A DNA stretch of 64,000 bases, from assembly GCA_963819735.1 (NCBI GenBank), contig CAWFXC010000004.1, forward strand, positions 186,001 through 250,000. The letters run 5' to 3'. Below the pieces are notes generated by a model. It searched no databases and was not told where the DNA came from. It saw only the letters and a list, made by a program, of their open reading frames with translations. The stretch's first letter is position 1, and each line of letters begins with the position of its first letter. Position numbers and translations under genes: made by a program. This DNA is from CAWFXC01 sp963819735. GTDB lineage: Bacteria; Actinomycetota; Acidimicrobiia; IMCC26256; DASPTH01. Shown here piece by piece: positions 50,761-57,927 of the stretch.

Positions 50761-51240
50761 GTGAGCCCGAACATCGCGCGCAACACCACCGTCGACCGCG
50801 CCGGCCTCGAAGCATTCGTGCGCCCCCGCCATCGTGCGGTCGTGATCACCACGCGGCCCGACGGCCGACCCCAGGCGTCGCCGGTCACGTGTGGCCTCGA
50901 TGCCGAGGGGCGCGTCGTCGTCGCCACGTATCCGGAGCGGGCCAAGGTGGTGAACGCCCGCCGGAATCCAGCGGTCAGCGTCGTCGTGCTGTCCGACGAG
51001 TTCGGTGGCCCGTGGGTCCAGCTCGACGGCCACGCCGAGGTGCTCGACCTCCCGGAGGCGCTCGACGCGTTCGTCGACTACTACCGGTGCATCTCGGGTG
51101 AGCACCCCGACTGGGACGAGTACCGCGAGGCGATGACCCGGCAGGGGAAGTCGTTGCTGCGGATCACCCCCGACTCGTGGGGTCCGGTCGCCACCGGCGG
51201 CTTCCCGGCCCGGCTCGCCGGTCCGGAAGACCCGGAGTAG
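50761..51240 (+). CDS. PPOX class F420-dependent oxidoreductase
   Basis: A 159-residue split-barrel flavin/deazaflavin protein (Rv1155-like). HRAVVITTRPDGRPQASPVTCGLDAEGRVVVATYPERAKVVNARRNPAVSVVVL is the cofactor-binding core, and SLLRITPDSWGP is the C-terminal family end. It likely binds F420 and reduces an unknown substrate. The frame stays open upstream, but homology and the TAGGCT box put the start at GTG 50761. Confidence 0.88.
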   Translation: MSPNIARNTTVDRAGLEAFVRPRHRAVVITTRPDGRPQASPVTCGLDAEGRVVVATYPERAKVVNARRNPAVSVVVLSDEFGGPWVQLDGHAEVLDLPEALDAFVDYYRCISGEHPDWDEYREAMTRQGKSLLRITPDSWGPVATGGFPARLAGPEDPE

Positions 51241-51258
51241 TCGACGGGGCCCGGCGTC

Positions 51259-51286
51259 GAGACCTGGTTGACGAGACCTGGTTGAC
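51259..51286. repeat. 14-bp perfect tandem repeat upstream of a hypothetical gene
   Basis: GAGACCTGGTTGAC twice. The second copy ends in a TTGACG -35-like element (51282-51287), followed after 17 nt by CACTCT (51305-51310), a possible promoter for the gene at 51358. Confidence 0.75.
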
Positions 51287-51357
51287 GAGAACGCCGGCAG
51301 CGGACACTCTGCGGGGCCGCACGAGGGTGCGGGTCGCGACGGAACCGGAGCCTGCGC

Positions 51358-52479
51358 ATGCCGATCACACCGCTCGACGAGTTCCTGGTGCACCAGATCC
51401 CGGAACCGATCGACACCGTCTTCACCGACAGCCCGCACTTCTACGACCGCTACTACTTCAATCTGCACTCGTCGAGCGACGAGCTGTTCCTCGTCACCGG
51501 TCTCGGTCAGTACCCGAACCTCGGCGTCACCGACGCCTTCGCGTCGATTGCCCACGGCGACACGCAACACACCGTGCGGGCGTCGCGCCCCCTCGGTTCC
51601 GATCGGCGCGACTCGAGCGTCGGTCCGATTCGGGTCGAGGTGCTCGAGGGGTTGCGCTCGCTGCGGGTGATCTGCGACCCCAACGAGTGGGGCATCGCTT
51701 TCGACCTGCAGTTCGACGGCAGCGTGCGCGCGCTGGAGGAGCCGAAGACCATCAGCCGGGTCGGCGACCGCATCACGCAGGACACCGCGCGGTTCGCGCA
51801 GGTCGGCACCTGGACCGGCGACCTCGAAGTCGCCGGTAAGGCCTACACGGTGACCCCCGACACCTGGAAGGGCGCGCGCGACCACTCGTGGGGCATCCGA
51901 CCGGTCGGCAAGCCCGCGCCGGTCGACCCGGCGACGAACCGGCCGGCCGGCGCGGCCGGCGGCTTCTTCCACAACTGGCTGCCGATCCAGTTCGCCGACC
52001 ACATGATCAAGATCACCATCGACGAGGACGACACCGGTCGCCGCGTGCAGGAGGAGGCGGTGCGGGTCTGGGGCATCGACGCCGGCCGGGCCGACGACCA
52101 CCTCGGCCGGCCGGAGATCGCGGTCGAGTTCATCCCGGGCACGCGTGAGGTCGCCGGCGCCGAGGTGTGGTTCAGCGGTGAGGGCGCGTCCGACCTGCGG
52201 ATCCGGGTGACCCCGCTGCGCACCGTGTACCTCAAGGGCGGATCGGGCTATTCCTACGACGGCTACTGGGGCCACGGCATCGACCACGGTGGCCTCGTCG
52301 TCGAAGGCGTCACCCACGACATCGCGTCGCCCGAGGGACGTGCGGCGGTGTCGTGGCTGAACGAGACGCTGAGTCGCTACGACGCGAGCGACGGCACCGT
52401 CGGGTACGGGATGTACGAGAACCTGTGCGTGGGCATCTACCGGCCCGCCGGGTTCGACGACCCGACGAGCGTGGCGTGA
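51358..52479 (+). CDS. Conserved hypothetical protein coupled to a phosphotransferase
   Basis: A 373-residue protein I recognise only as a family found beside APH-like kinases in actinobacteria and proteobacteria. Predicted mostly beta (lipocalin/CrtC-like appearance: DRYYFNLHSSSDELFLVTGLGQYPNLG, KGARDHSWGIRPVG, GGFFHNWLPIQFADHMIKITIDED, VYLKGGSGYSYDGYWGHGIDHGG). No signal peptide, no membrane helix and no known catalytic motif, though the DHSWG and HGIDHG segments look functional. Its TGA overlaps the kinase ATG by 1 nt, so the two proteins are made in a fixed ratio. Function unknown. Confidence 0.8.
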   Translation: MPITPLDEFLVHQIPEPIDTVFTDSPHFYDRYYFNLHSSSDELFLVTGLGQYPNLGVTDAFASIAHGDTQHTVRASRPLGSDRRDSSVGPIRVEVLEGLRSLRVICDPNEWGIAFDLQFDGSVRALEEPKTISRVGDRITQDTARFAQVGTWTGDLEVAGKAYTVTPDTWKGARDHSWGIRPVGKPAPVDPATNRPAGAAGGFFHNWLPIQFADHMIKITIDEDDTGRRVQEEAVRVWGIDAGRADDHLGRPEIAVEFIPGTREVAGAEVWFSGEGASDLRIRVTPLRTVYLKGGSGYSYDGYWGHGIDHGGLVVEGVTHDIASPEGRAAVSWLNETLSRYDASDGTVGYGMYENLCVGIYRPAGFDDPTSVA

Positions 52480-53630
52480 TGGACGAACCGCTCGACGACG
52501 ACACCGCGGCGATCTCGAACGCGCCGAAGTTCCACAAGGACCGCAGCGGGTACGCCGACGCGCTGCGCGGTTGGCTGACCCGGACCATGTCCGGCGTGCG
52601 CGACGTCGAGATCACGGAGTTGCAGGTTCCCGTGTCGACCGGGTTCTCGAACGAGACGGTGCTCTTCACCGCCACCTGGCGCGACGACGGTGGATCGCAC
52701 ACGGAACGGTTCGTCGCCCGCATCGAACCGCCCGACGGCGGAATCTTCCCAGTGCAGACGCCCTCGGCCACCCCGTCGGTCGCGTTGCAGCAACGGATCA
52801 TGGCCGCGGTGGCGGCCGAGCAGGCGGCTCCGGTGCCAAGGGTGCTCGGGTACGAACCCGACCCGGCCGTGCTGGGCCAACCGTTCTTCGTGATGCACTT
52901 CGTCGACGGCGTCGTGCCGTCCGACCAGCCCCGCTACACGCAGGCGGGATTCCTCGTCGACGAGGCCACCCCGGCCGAGCGGCGCCGGATGGTGGAGAGC
53001 GGGCTGGCGGCGATGGCCGGGCTGCACGCCGTGGACTGGCGCAGAGCCGGGCTCGAGTGGCTCGACCGCTCGGGGACCGGGAATCCGACGACCCGGAACC
53101 AGATCGAGCTCTACCGGGAGTACACCACCGCCGAGCTCCAGGGCCGGGCCCACCCGGTGATGGACGCCGCCCTCGACTGGCTCGAGAAGTTCGACCCCGA
53201 CGACGAACGCGTCGGGCTGTCGTGGGGTGACTCGCGCCTCGGCAACATCATCTGGCAGGACTACACGCCGGCCGCGGTCGTCGACTGGGAGGCGTGCGCG
53301 CTGTCGCCGACCGAGGCCGACGTCGGCTGGTGGTTGATGTTCGACCGGATGTCGTTCGACGAGTTCGACACCCCGCGGCTCGACGGCTTCCCCACGCGCG
53401 AGGAGATGGTGGCCCACTACACCGCGGTGTCGGGGCGCGAGGTGCGCGACCCGCACTACTGGGAGGTCTTCGCCACCATGCGGTTCTGCGCCATCTTCAT
53501 CCGCCTGGGCGACCGCATGACCGCCGCCGGCACGATCCCGCCCGACTTGAACCCCGCCATCGGCAACGGGGTGACCGCCTCGCTCGCCCGGCTGCTCGAG
53601 ATCGAGAACCCGACTCCCCCGGCCTACTGA
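52479..53630 (+). CDS. Phosphotransferase family (APH-like kinase) protein
   Basis: A 383-residue paralogue of the gene at 19868-20950; many segments align, such as VLGQPFFVMHFVDG, GWWLMFDR and WGDSRLGNIIWQDYTPAAVVDWEA. The catalytic loop has WGD instead of HGD; Asp and Asn are kept and DWE replaces the magnesium motif. It belongs to the branch linked with acyl-CoA and steroid metabolism. ATG 52479 is chosen from the TGATG overlap with the preceding gene. Confidence 0.85.
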   Translation: MDEPLDDDTAAISNAPKFHKDRSGYADALRGWLTRTMSGVRDVEITELQVPVSTGFSNETVLFTATWRDDGGSHTERFVARIEPPDGGIFPVQTPSATPSVALQQRIMAAVAAEQAAPVPRVLGYEPDPAVLGQPFFVMHFVDGVVPSDQPRYTQAGFLVDEATPAERRRMVESGLAAMAGLHAVDWRRAGLEWLDRSGTGNPTTRNQIELYREYTTAELQGRAHPVMDAALDWLEKFDPDDERVGLSWGDSRLGNIIWQDYTPAAVVDWEACALSPTEADVGWWLMFDRMSFDEFDTPRLDGFPTREEMVAHYTAVSGREVRDPHYWEVFATMRFCAIFIRLGDRMTAAGTIPPDLNPAIGNGVTASLARLLEIENPTPPAY

Positions 53631-53669
53631 ACACTCTCCGTCGATGACCCGGAACCGTAAGACGTCGCG

Positions 53670-53675
53670 TAGAGT
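53670..53675 (+). promoter_or_regulatory. -10 hexamer upstream of the glycosyltransferase gene
   Basis: TAGAGT, giving a leader of about 35 nt with GGGGAG before the GTG at 53718. No clear -35. Confidence 0.35.
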
Positions 53676-53717
53676 GAGATCGGAGCCCCCACTCCAACCT
53701 TCTCGGGGAGCGATGAC

Positions 53718-54593
53718 GTGACTGCTCTGCAAGCCGCCCACGGTCAGCCGCCGGCGCCCGGTGCCGCCGACGGCCGGATGCTGGTGGTGATCCCCGCCTA
53801 CGGCCTGGTGCACCTCACCCGCGACGCGGTGGCCGACGCCCTGCGCGAGCCCGACCACGCGCTGGTGCTCGTGATCGACAACGAGGGTGACTACCGGGCG
53901 GTGGCGGGCGAAACGATCGTCCGACCGGGCCGGAACCTCGGCTGGCTCCGGGCGTCGAACGCCGGGATGCAGGCGGCCCTCGACGCCGGCGCCACCGGCG
54001 CGGTGCTCCTCAACAACGACACCCGGCTCTCCGACGGCTTCTTCGCCGGCCTCGCGCAGGCCCACGAGGCCCGCCGCGACGCGGTCCTCGCCCCGCTCTA
54101 CGACGACATCGTGCCCGAGCAGCACTACGACCTCACCGACGGGCTGGCATCGTTCGTTCCCCGACCGGTCGAGGTGTCGGCGGCGCGGATCGACGGCACG
54201 TGCGTCCTCGTCCCCCGTCACGTGATGCTCGCCATCGGCCTGCTCGACGAGCGACGGTTCGGGCGCCACGGTTGGGGCGGCATCGACGACTACTTCCTCC
54301 GGGCCCGCAACGCGGGGTTCGACGTCGCGGTCACCTACCGCAGCTTCGTCCAGCATCTCGGCGGCGGGTCGGCGGGGCGGACCACCCGGTACGCGTACTT
54401 CGCGCAGGCGGAGATGATCGTGGGGATGACCCGCAAGTACGGGACCCATTGGCGCGACAACTTCGAACCCGGCCAGTACGGCGAGGCCCAGAGTCACGAG
54501 TTGGTGAGCGCGCTGGCGCGCAGCGCCCAGGAGCGGGTCGGCCTCGGCAAGGTCGAGTGGCACAAGCTCCTGAAGCGACCCCACCACTCCTGA
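53718..54593 (+). CDS. Glycosyltransferase family 2-like protein
   Basis: A 291-residue GT-A-fold enzyme. MLVVIPAYGLVHLTRDAVADAL is the nucleotide-sugar N-terminus, RNLGWLRASNAGMQAAL precedes the metal motif region LLNNDTRLSDGFF, and GGIDDYFLRARNAGFDV is the acceptor-side motif. It resembles GT2 enzymes of the rhamnosyl/galactofuranosyl type acting on surface glycans. No membrane anchor. GTG start at 53718 with GGGGAGCGATGAC before it. Confidence 0.82.
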   Translation: MTALQAAHGQPPAPGAADGRMLVVIPAYGLVHLTRDAVADALREPDHALVLVIDNEGDYRAVAGETIVRPGRNLGWLRASNAGMQAALDAGATGAVLLNNDTRLSDGFFAGLAQAHEARRDAVLAPLYDDIVPEQHYDLTDGLASFVPRPVEVSAARIDGTCVLVPRHVMLAIGLLDERRFGRHGWGGIDDYFLRARNAGFDVAVTYRSFVQHLGGGSAGRTTRYAYFAQAEMIVGMTRKYGTHWRDNFEPGQYGEAQSHELVSALARSAQERVGLGKVEWHKLLKRPHHS

Positions 54594-54623
54594 CTCGGAT
54601 GTGACCGGCCGGCTCGAACTGGC

Positions 54624-54640
54624 CTGACCTGGACGGTCAG
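54624..54640. terminator. Hairpin between convergent glycosyltransferase and lipoprotein genes
   Basis: CTGACC (54624-54629), loop TGGAC, GGTCAG (54635-54640). The right arm holds the TGA of the minus-strand gene. Confidence 0.4.
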
Positions 54641-55254
54641 CCCTTCCAGCACCCGAGGATCGTCACCGCGACCGTCTCCGCGACGTCGGCGGGGGCGAGC
54701 TTCTGCTTGCCGAGGGTCGGGGGAAGGTGCGTGGCGTCGACGACCATGACCAGGTTGTCCTTGCGGACGATCATCGAGCCGTTCGGTGTGGCGAAGGCGC
54801 CGTCGCCGAGGGGCACGTCGTCGTGCATACGCCCCATCGACATGCCGACGCTGTCGAAGTAGGCGGTGGTCGCCGCGTGGTCCGCCAGTTCCTTCACCGA
54901 CAGCGTGAAGGAACCGTCGGGATACTCGTAGGTGCACGAGTAGAGGTCGTCGCTCCACGTGGGCGTGGTCACCGCGGTGGTCTTCTGCGCGAGTACACCG
55001 GCGATGTCTTTCTGCGCTTCGTCGGCGCAGACCATCGTCGCCTTCTTCGACGGCTTGGCCGCGGTCTCGGCGACGGAGGGCTGGCCCGGGGCCGTCGTCG
55101 AGGTCGCCGGCTTGGTCGTGGTGGCCGGTTGATCCGACGCCGACGACGAGCCCCCGCAGCCCACCAGCGTCACCGCCAACAGCACGAGCAGGGCCACCGC
55201 ACCGCCGGCGATGCCGGCCCGACGGCGGGCGCACGCGGTTCGGTCCGGCGTCAT
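54637..55254 (-). CDS. Putative lipoprotein, unknown function
   Basis: A 205-residue secreted protein. After an Arg-rich start comes a hydrophobic segment (GGAVALLVLLAVTLVGCGG) with lipobox LVGC, so it is probably lipid-anchored on the outer face of the membrane. A Thr/Pro-rich spacer follows, then a compact domain with two Cys (MVCADEAQKDIAG, LYSCTYEYPDGSFTLSVKELAD) and a C-terminal Cys (ILGCWKG), possibly disulfide bonded. I recognise no family. ATG 55254 overlaps the pirin stop by 4 nt, so it is translationally coupled to pirin. Confidence 0.75.
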   Translation of the reverse strand: MTPDRTACARRRAGIAGGAVALLVLLAVTLVGCGGSSSASDQPATTTKPATSTTAPGQPSVAETAAKPSKKATMVCADEAQKDIAGVLAQKTTAVTTPTWSDDLYSCTYEYPDGSFTLSVKELADHAATTAYFDSVGMSMGRMHDDVPLGDGAFATPNGSMIVRKDNLVMVVDATHLPPTLGKQKLAPADVAETVAVTILGCWKG

Positions 55255-56360
55255 CGCGGCGTCGACTCGGGCTCGGGCTCGGGCGTGCGTTCGGGTGCGG
55301 AATCGGGTGCGAACTCGATCGTGCCGTCCGGACGGCGGGCGAAGCGCGCGTCGCGGTCGCGGTGGACGGGCTCGTCCGACGGCCAGGGCCAGCCCCCGAA
55401 GCCCGATTGGCGGTAGTCGGCGAAGGCCTGCTCGATGCCCTCCTCGTCGTTCATCACGAACGGTCCGTACTGCGCCACCGGCTGCCCGATCGGGCGGCCC
55501 TGGAGCACCAGGACCTCGGCGCCGGCCGCGCTGGCGAGCGTGACCGAAGCGTCGGCCCGCACTACCGCGCCGGTGGCGACGCCGATCTCCTCGCCGTCGA
55601 CATCGATCGACGAGCCTTCGAACACGTACAGCGTGCGGACGGTGTCGCGCTCGTGCGCCGGTGGCGCGGTCCACCGGGCGCCCGGCTCCAGCCGGACGTG
55701 CCAGATGGCGACGTCGGCGTCGGGCCGGGAAGCCCACGAATGGGGCGGCGGGGGTGGCGGCGTGAGCCCGGCGAGCTCACCCGCGATCACCGTGATCTCG
55801 GCCTGCGGTCCGTGTGCTCCGTCTCCGGCTCCGTCTCCGGCTCCGTCTCCGGCTCCGTCGGTGTCGACGACCAGCCGCGGGATGTCGGCGTCCCAGAGCA
55901 TGGCGAAGTGTGGCTCGACCAACTTGTCCTCAGCAGGGAGGTTCAACCAGATCTGGAAGAGCTCGGCCGGGTTGGGTGCGTCGCGGTCGAGGAGCGGGAA
56001 CGTCTCCGAGTGGACGATGCCGCGGCCGGCGGTGAGCCACTGGACATCGCCGCGGCCGAACCTCGCCGCCGCGCCGAGCGAATCGGAGTGGTCGATCACG
56101 CCGTGGCGCACGTAGGTGACGGTCTCGAACCCGCGGTGCGGATGCTGGGGGAAGCCCGGCACGTCCCGGCCGTGGTACATCCGCCAGCCGTCTACGCCGG
56201 CGAAGTCCTGGCCGAGGTCACGCCCGTCGAGCGACGCCGCGGGGCCGAAGTCGACGTTGCCGGCCGGGTAGTCGTCGACGTGGTGGACGCAGAACAGGAA
56301 CGGATCGACCGTGGGCCACACGAATTCCAACGGGAACGTCTGCAGCACCGCACCGGCCAT
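55251..56360 (-). CDS. Pirin family protein
   Basis: A 369-residue bicupin. The metal site is visible: HPHRGFETVTYV (two His) and GRGIVHSETF (His and Glu), matching pirins with quercetinase-like activity. QIWLNLPAEDK is the family linker. Two low-complexity additions are unusual: GAGDGAGDGAGDG from a 12-bp repeat (55816-55860), placed between the cupins, and an acidic Pro/Glu tail. ATG 56360 with TACCCT 6 nt upstream, so a leaderless mRNA. Coupled to the lipoprotein gene. Confidence 0.88.
   Translation of the reverse strand: MAGAVLQTFPLEFVWPTVDPFLFCVHHVDDYPAGNVDFGPAASLDGRDLGQDFAGVDGWRMYHGRDVPGFPQHPHRGFETVTYVRHGVIDHSDSLGAAARFGRGDVQWLTAGRGIVHSETFPLLDRDAPNPAELFQIWLNLPAEDKLVEPHFAMLWDADIPRLVVDTDGAGDGAGDGAGDGAHGPQAEITVIAGELAGLTPPPPPPHSWASRPDADVAIWHVRLEPGARWTAPPAHERDTVRTLYVFEGSSIDVDGEEIGVATGAVVRADASVTLASAAGAEVLVLQGRPIGQPVAQYGPFVMNDEEGIEQAFADYRQSGFGGWPWPSDEPVHRDRDARFARRPDGTIEFAPDSAPERTPEPEPESTPR
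55816..55860. repeat. 12-bp tandem repeat, about 3.75 copies, inside the pirin gene
   Basis: GCTCCGTCTCCG repeated in frame; on the coding strand it gives GAGD units in the inter-cupin linker. Confidence 0.9.
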
Positions 56361-56366
56361 GGACCC

Positions 56367-56372
56367 AGGGTA
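56367..56372 (-). promoter_or_regulatory. Leaderless -10 for the pirin gene
   Basis: TACCCT on the minus strand, 6 nt before the ATG at 56360. Confidence 0.5.
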
Positions 56373-56473
56373 GGTCGGCGGTTGGGCCGAACGACTGCGC
56401 GGTCACCACGAGTCCGCAGTGCGTTCTTCGCGCGTGCTCGGTGTGGTCTCGCGCGCGTTCCGTGACGCCCGAC

Positions 56474-56503
56474 TTGGCAGAGTTCAGACCGGTTGTCTAT
56501 CTT
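56474..56503 (+). promoter_or_regulatory. Promoter of the secreted-protein gene
   Basis: TTGGCA (56474-56479), 18-nt spacer, TATCTT (56498-56503). Predicted leader of about 29 nt ending in GGAGGG (56525-56530). Confidence 0.6.
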
Positions 56504-56538
56504 TCCGGTCAAGAATTCTCGGGCGGAGGGAAATGATC

Positions 56539-57921
56539 ATGGGGTTCCGGTCCAACACGCGCACGTCGTCGTCTCGCAACCGCGCACCTGATTCCGGCGG
56601 GCCACGGTCCCGCGGTCGGCGCCGCTCCGGCGCCTTCCTGGCGATCCTCGCCCTCACCGCGCTGCTCGCGACATTGGCCGCGCCCACGGCGAGCGCGAAC
56701 TTCAGTCCCCCGCCGAAGAAGCTGCTCGTCACCTTCGGTCCGGCCACGGCCACCGCAGGCAGCACGACCACCTTCACGGTGAACCTGAAGAACGAGGCAT
56801 CGAGCGGCGATGTCAACACCGTCGATCTCCAGGCGCCGGCCGGATTCCTCGTCACGTCGGCAGTGCTCGGTGTGCACAACGACCCTCCGGGCGAAGCGGA
56901 AGAGCCGTACACACCCAGCGTCTCGGTCGTTCCGCCCGGGACGATTCAGCTCCGCAACCTCGACATCGATCCCGGGCAAACCCAGGCGGTCACGATCACC
57001 GCGGTCGCGTCCTGCACCGCGAGCGCATTCGCCTGGACAGTGCCGACGCTGCAGTCCGGGTTCACGCTCGACACCGCCAGCGCCCTCGCCGTCTCGGTGA
57101 CGGGTAGCTGCCACCTGGCCTTCGGCGGGCAGCCGGCCAACGCGGCGAAGAACACGAACATCACGACGTCGCCGTTCAACAACCCGGCCGGTGGCCCGAT
57201 CACCGTCGCAGTGTTCGGAACCGACAACACGCCGATCACGCTCAGTACCGCTCCGATCACCCTCACCCTCACCGTGCCGAACGGCGCCGGGCTCACGGGT
57301 GGCGGCCCGGTGTCGGCCGTCGGCGGGGTCGCATCATTCGCGGCGCTGCAGGTGAACCTCCACGGCAGCTACAGCCTCACCGCCGCGTCGCCGGGGCTCA
57401 CGTCGGCCACGTCGGGTCCGTTCACCATCGTCGACGCCGCCGCCAGCTGCGCCACGTCCTGTTCGGCCACGGCGAGCGCCACGGCCACCACGACGAACGT
57501 GACCGCACCGTCCAACACCGGCACCCTGATCCTGTCGGTCGGCGTCGACACCCTCGACTGCGGCGACAGCGCACTCTGGAACCACGCGCCGAGCGTCACC
57601 ACCATCGACCAGCAGGGCGTCAACGCGATCAAGACGGCCACGGTCACGATCGACAAGTCGTTCGTCAACTCGTCGCTCAAGAACCGGATCGTGCTGCTCT
57701 ACCGGGTCTGCTACTCGTCGCCGGTGGCGTTCAAGGACTTCCTCGGCCGCACCACGAACCTCGGGCTGCTGCCCCGGTGCCGTGCTTGGGACGACTTCCT
57801 CTACCCGCCGGAGTACCGCCACACGACGGTCCCGCCGTGCGTCGACTCCATCGTCAAGGATTCGGCGGGCAACGTGGTCGAGACGCTCAAGCTCCCGGCC
57901 AGCGACCCCCGGATGCGTTGA
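56539..57921 (+). CDS. Secreted Thr/Ser-rich protein with beta-sandwich repeats
   Basis: A 460-residue exported protein. An Arg/Ser-rich n-region, hydrophobic stretch (AFLAILALTALLATLAAP) and ASA-N cleavage site form a signal peptide. The mature part starts with an Ig/DUF11-like beta domain (GPATATAGSTTTFTVNLKNEAS, LDIDPGQTQAVTITAVASC), then further beta segments (ITVAVFGTDNTPITLSTAPITLTLTVP) and a Cys-containing C-terminal region (VDTLDCGD, RVCYSS, LLPRCRAWDDFLYPP, PPCVDSI). Probably a surface or wall-associated protein; no enzyme motif. ATG 56539 sits 8 nt after GGAGGG; ATG 56533 would be too close. Confidence 0.75.
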   Translation: MGFRSNTRTSSSRNRAPDSGGPRSRGRRRSGAFLAILALTALLATLAAPTASANFSPPPKKLLVTFGPATATAGSTTTFTVNLKNEASSGDVNTVDLQAPAGFLVTSAVLGVHNDPPGEAEEPYTPSVSVVPPGTIQLRNLDIDPGQTQAVTITAVASCTASAFAWTVPTLQSGFTLDTASALAVSVTGSCHLAFGGQPANAAKNTNITTSPFNNPAGGPITVAVFGTDNTPITLSTAPITLTLTVPNGAGLTGGGPVSAVGGVASFAALQVNLHGSYSLTAASPGLTSATSGPFTIVDAAASCATSCSATASATATTTNVTAPSNTGTLILSVGVDTLDCGDSALWNHAPSVTTIDQQGVNAIKTATVTIDKSFVNSSLKNRIVLLYRVCYSSPVAFKDFLGRTTNLGLLPRCRAWDDFLYPPEYRHTTVPPCVDSIVKDSAGNVVETLKLPASDPRMR

Positions 57922-57927
57922 CGCAGG

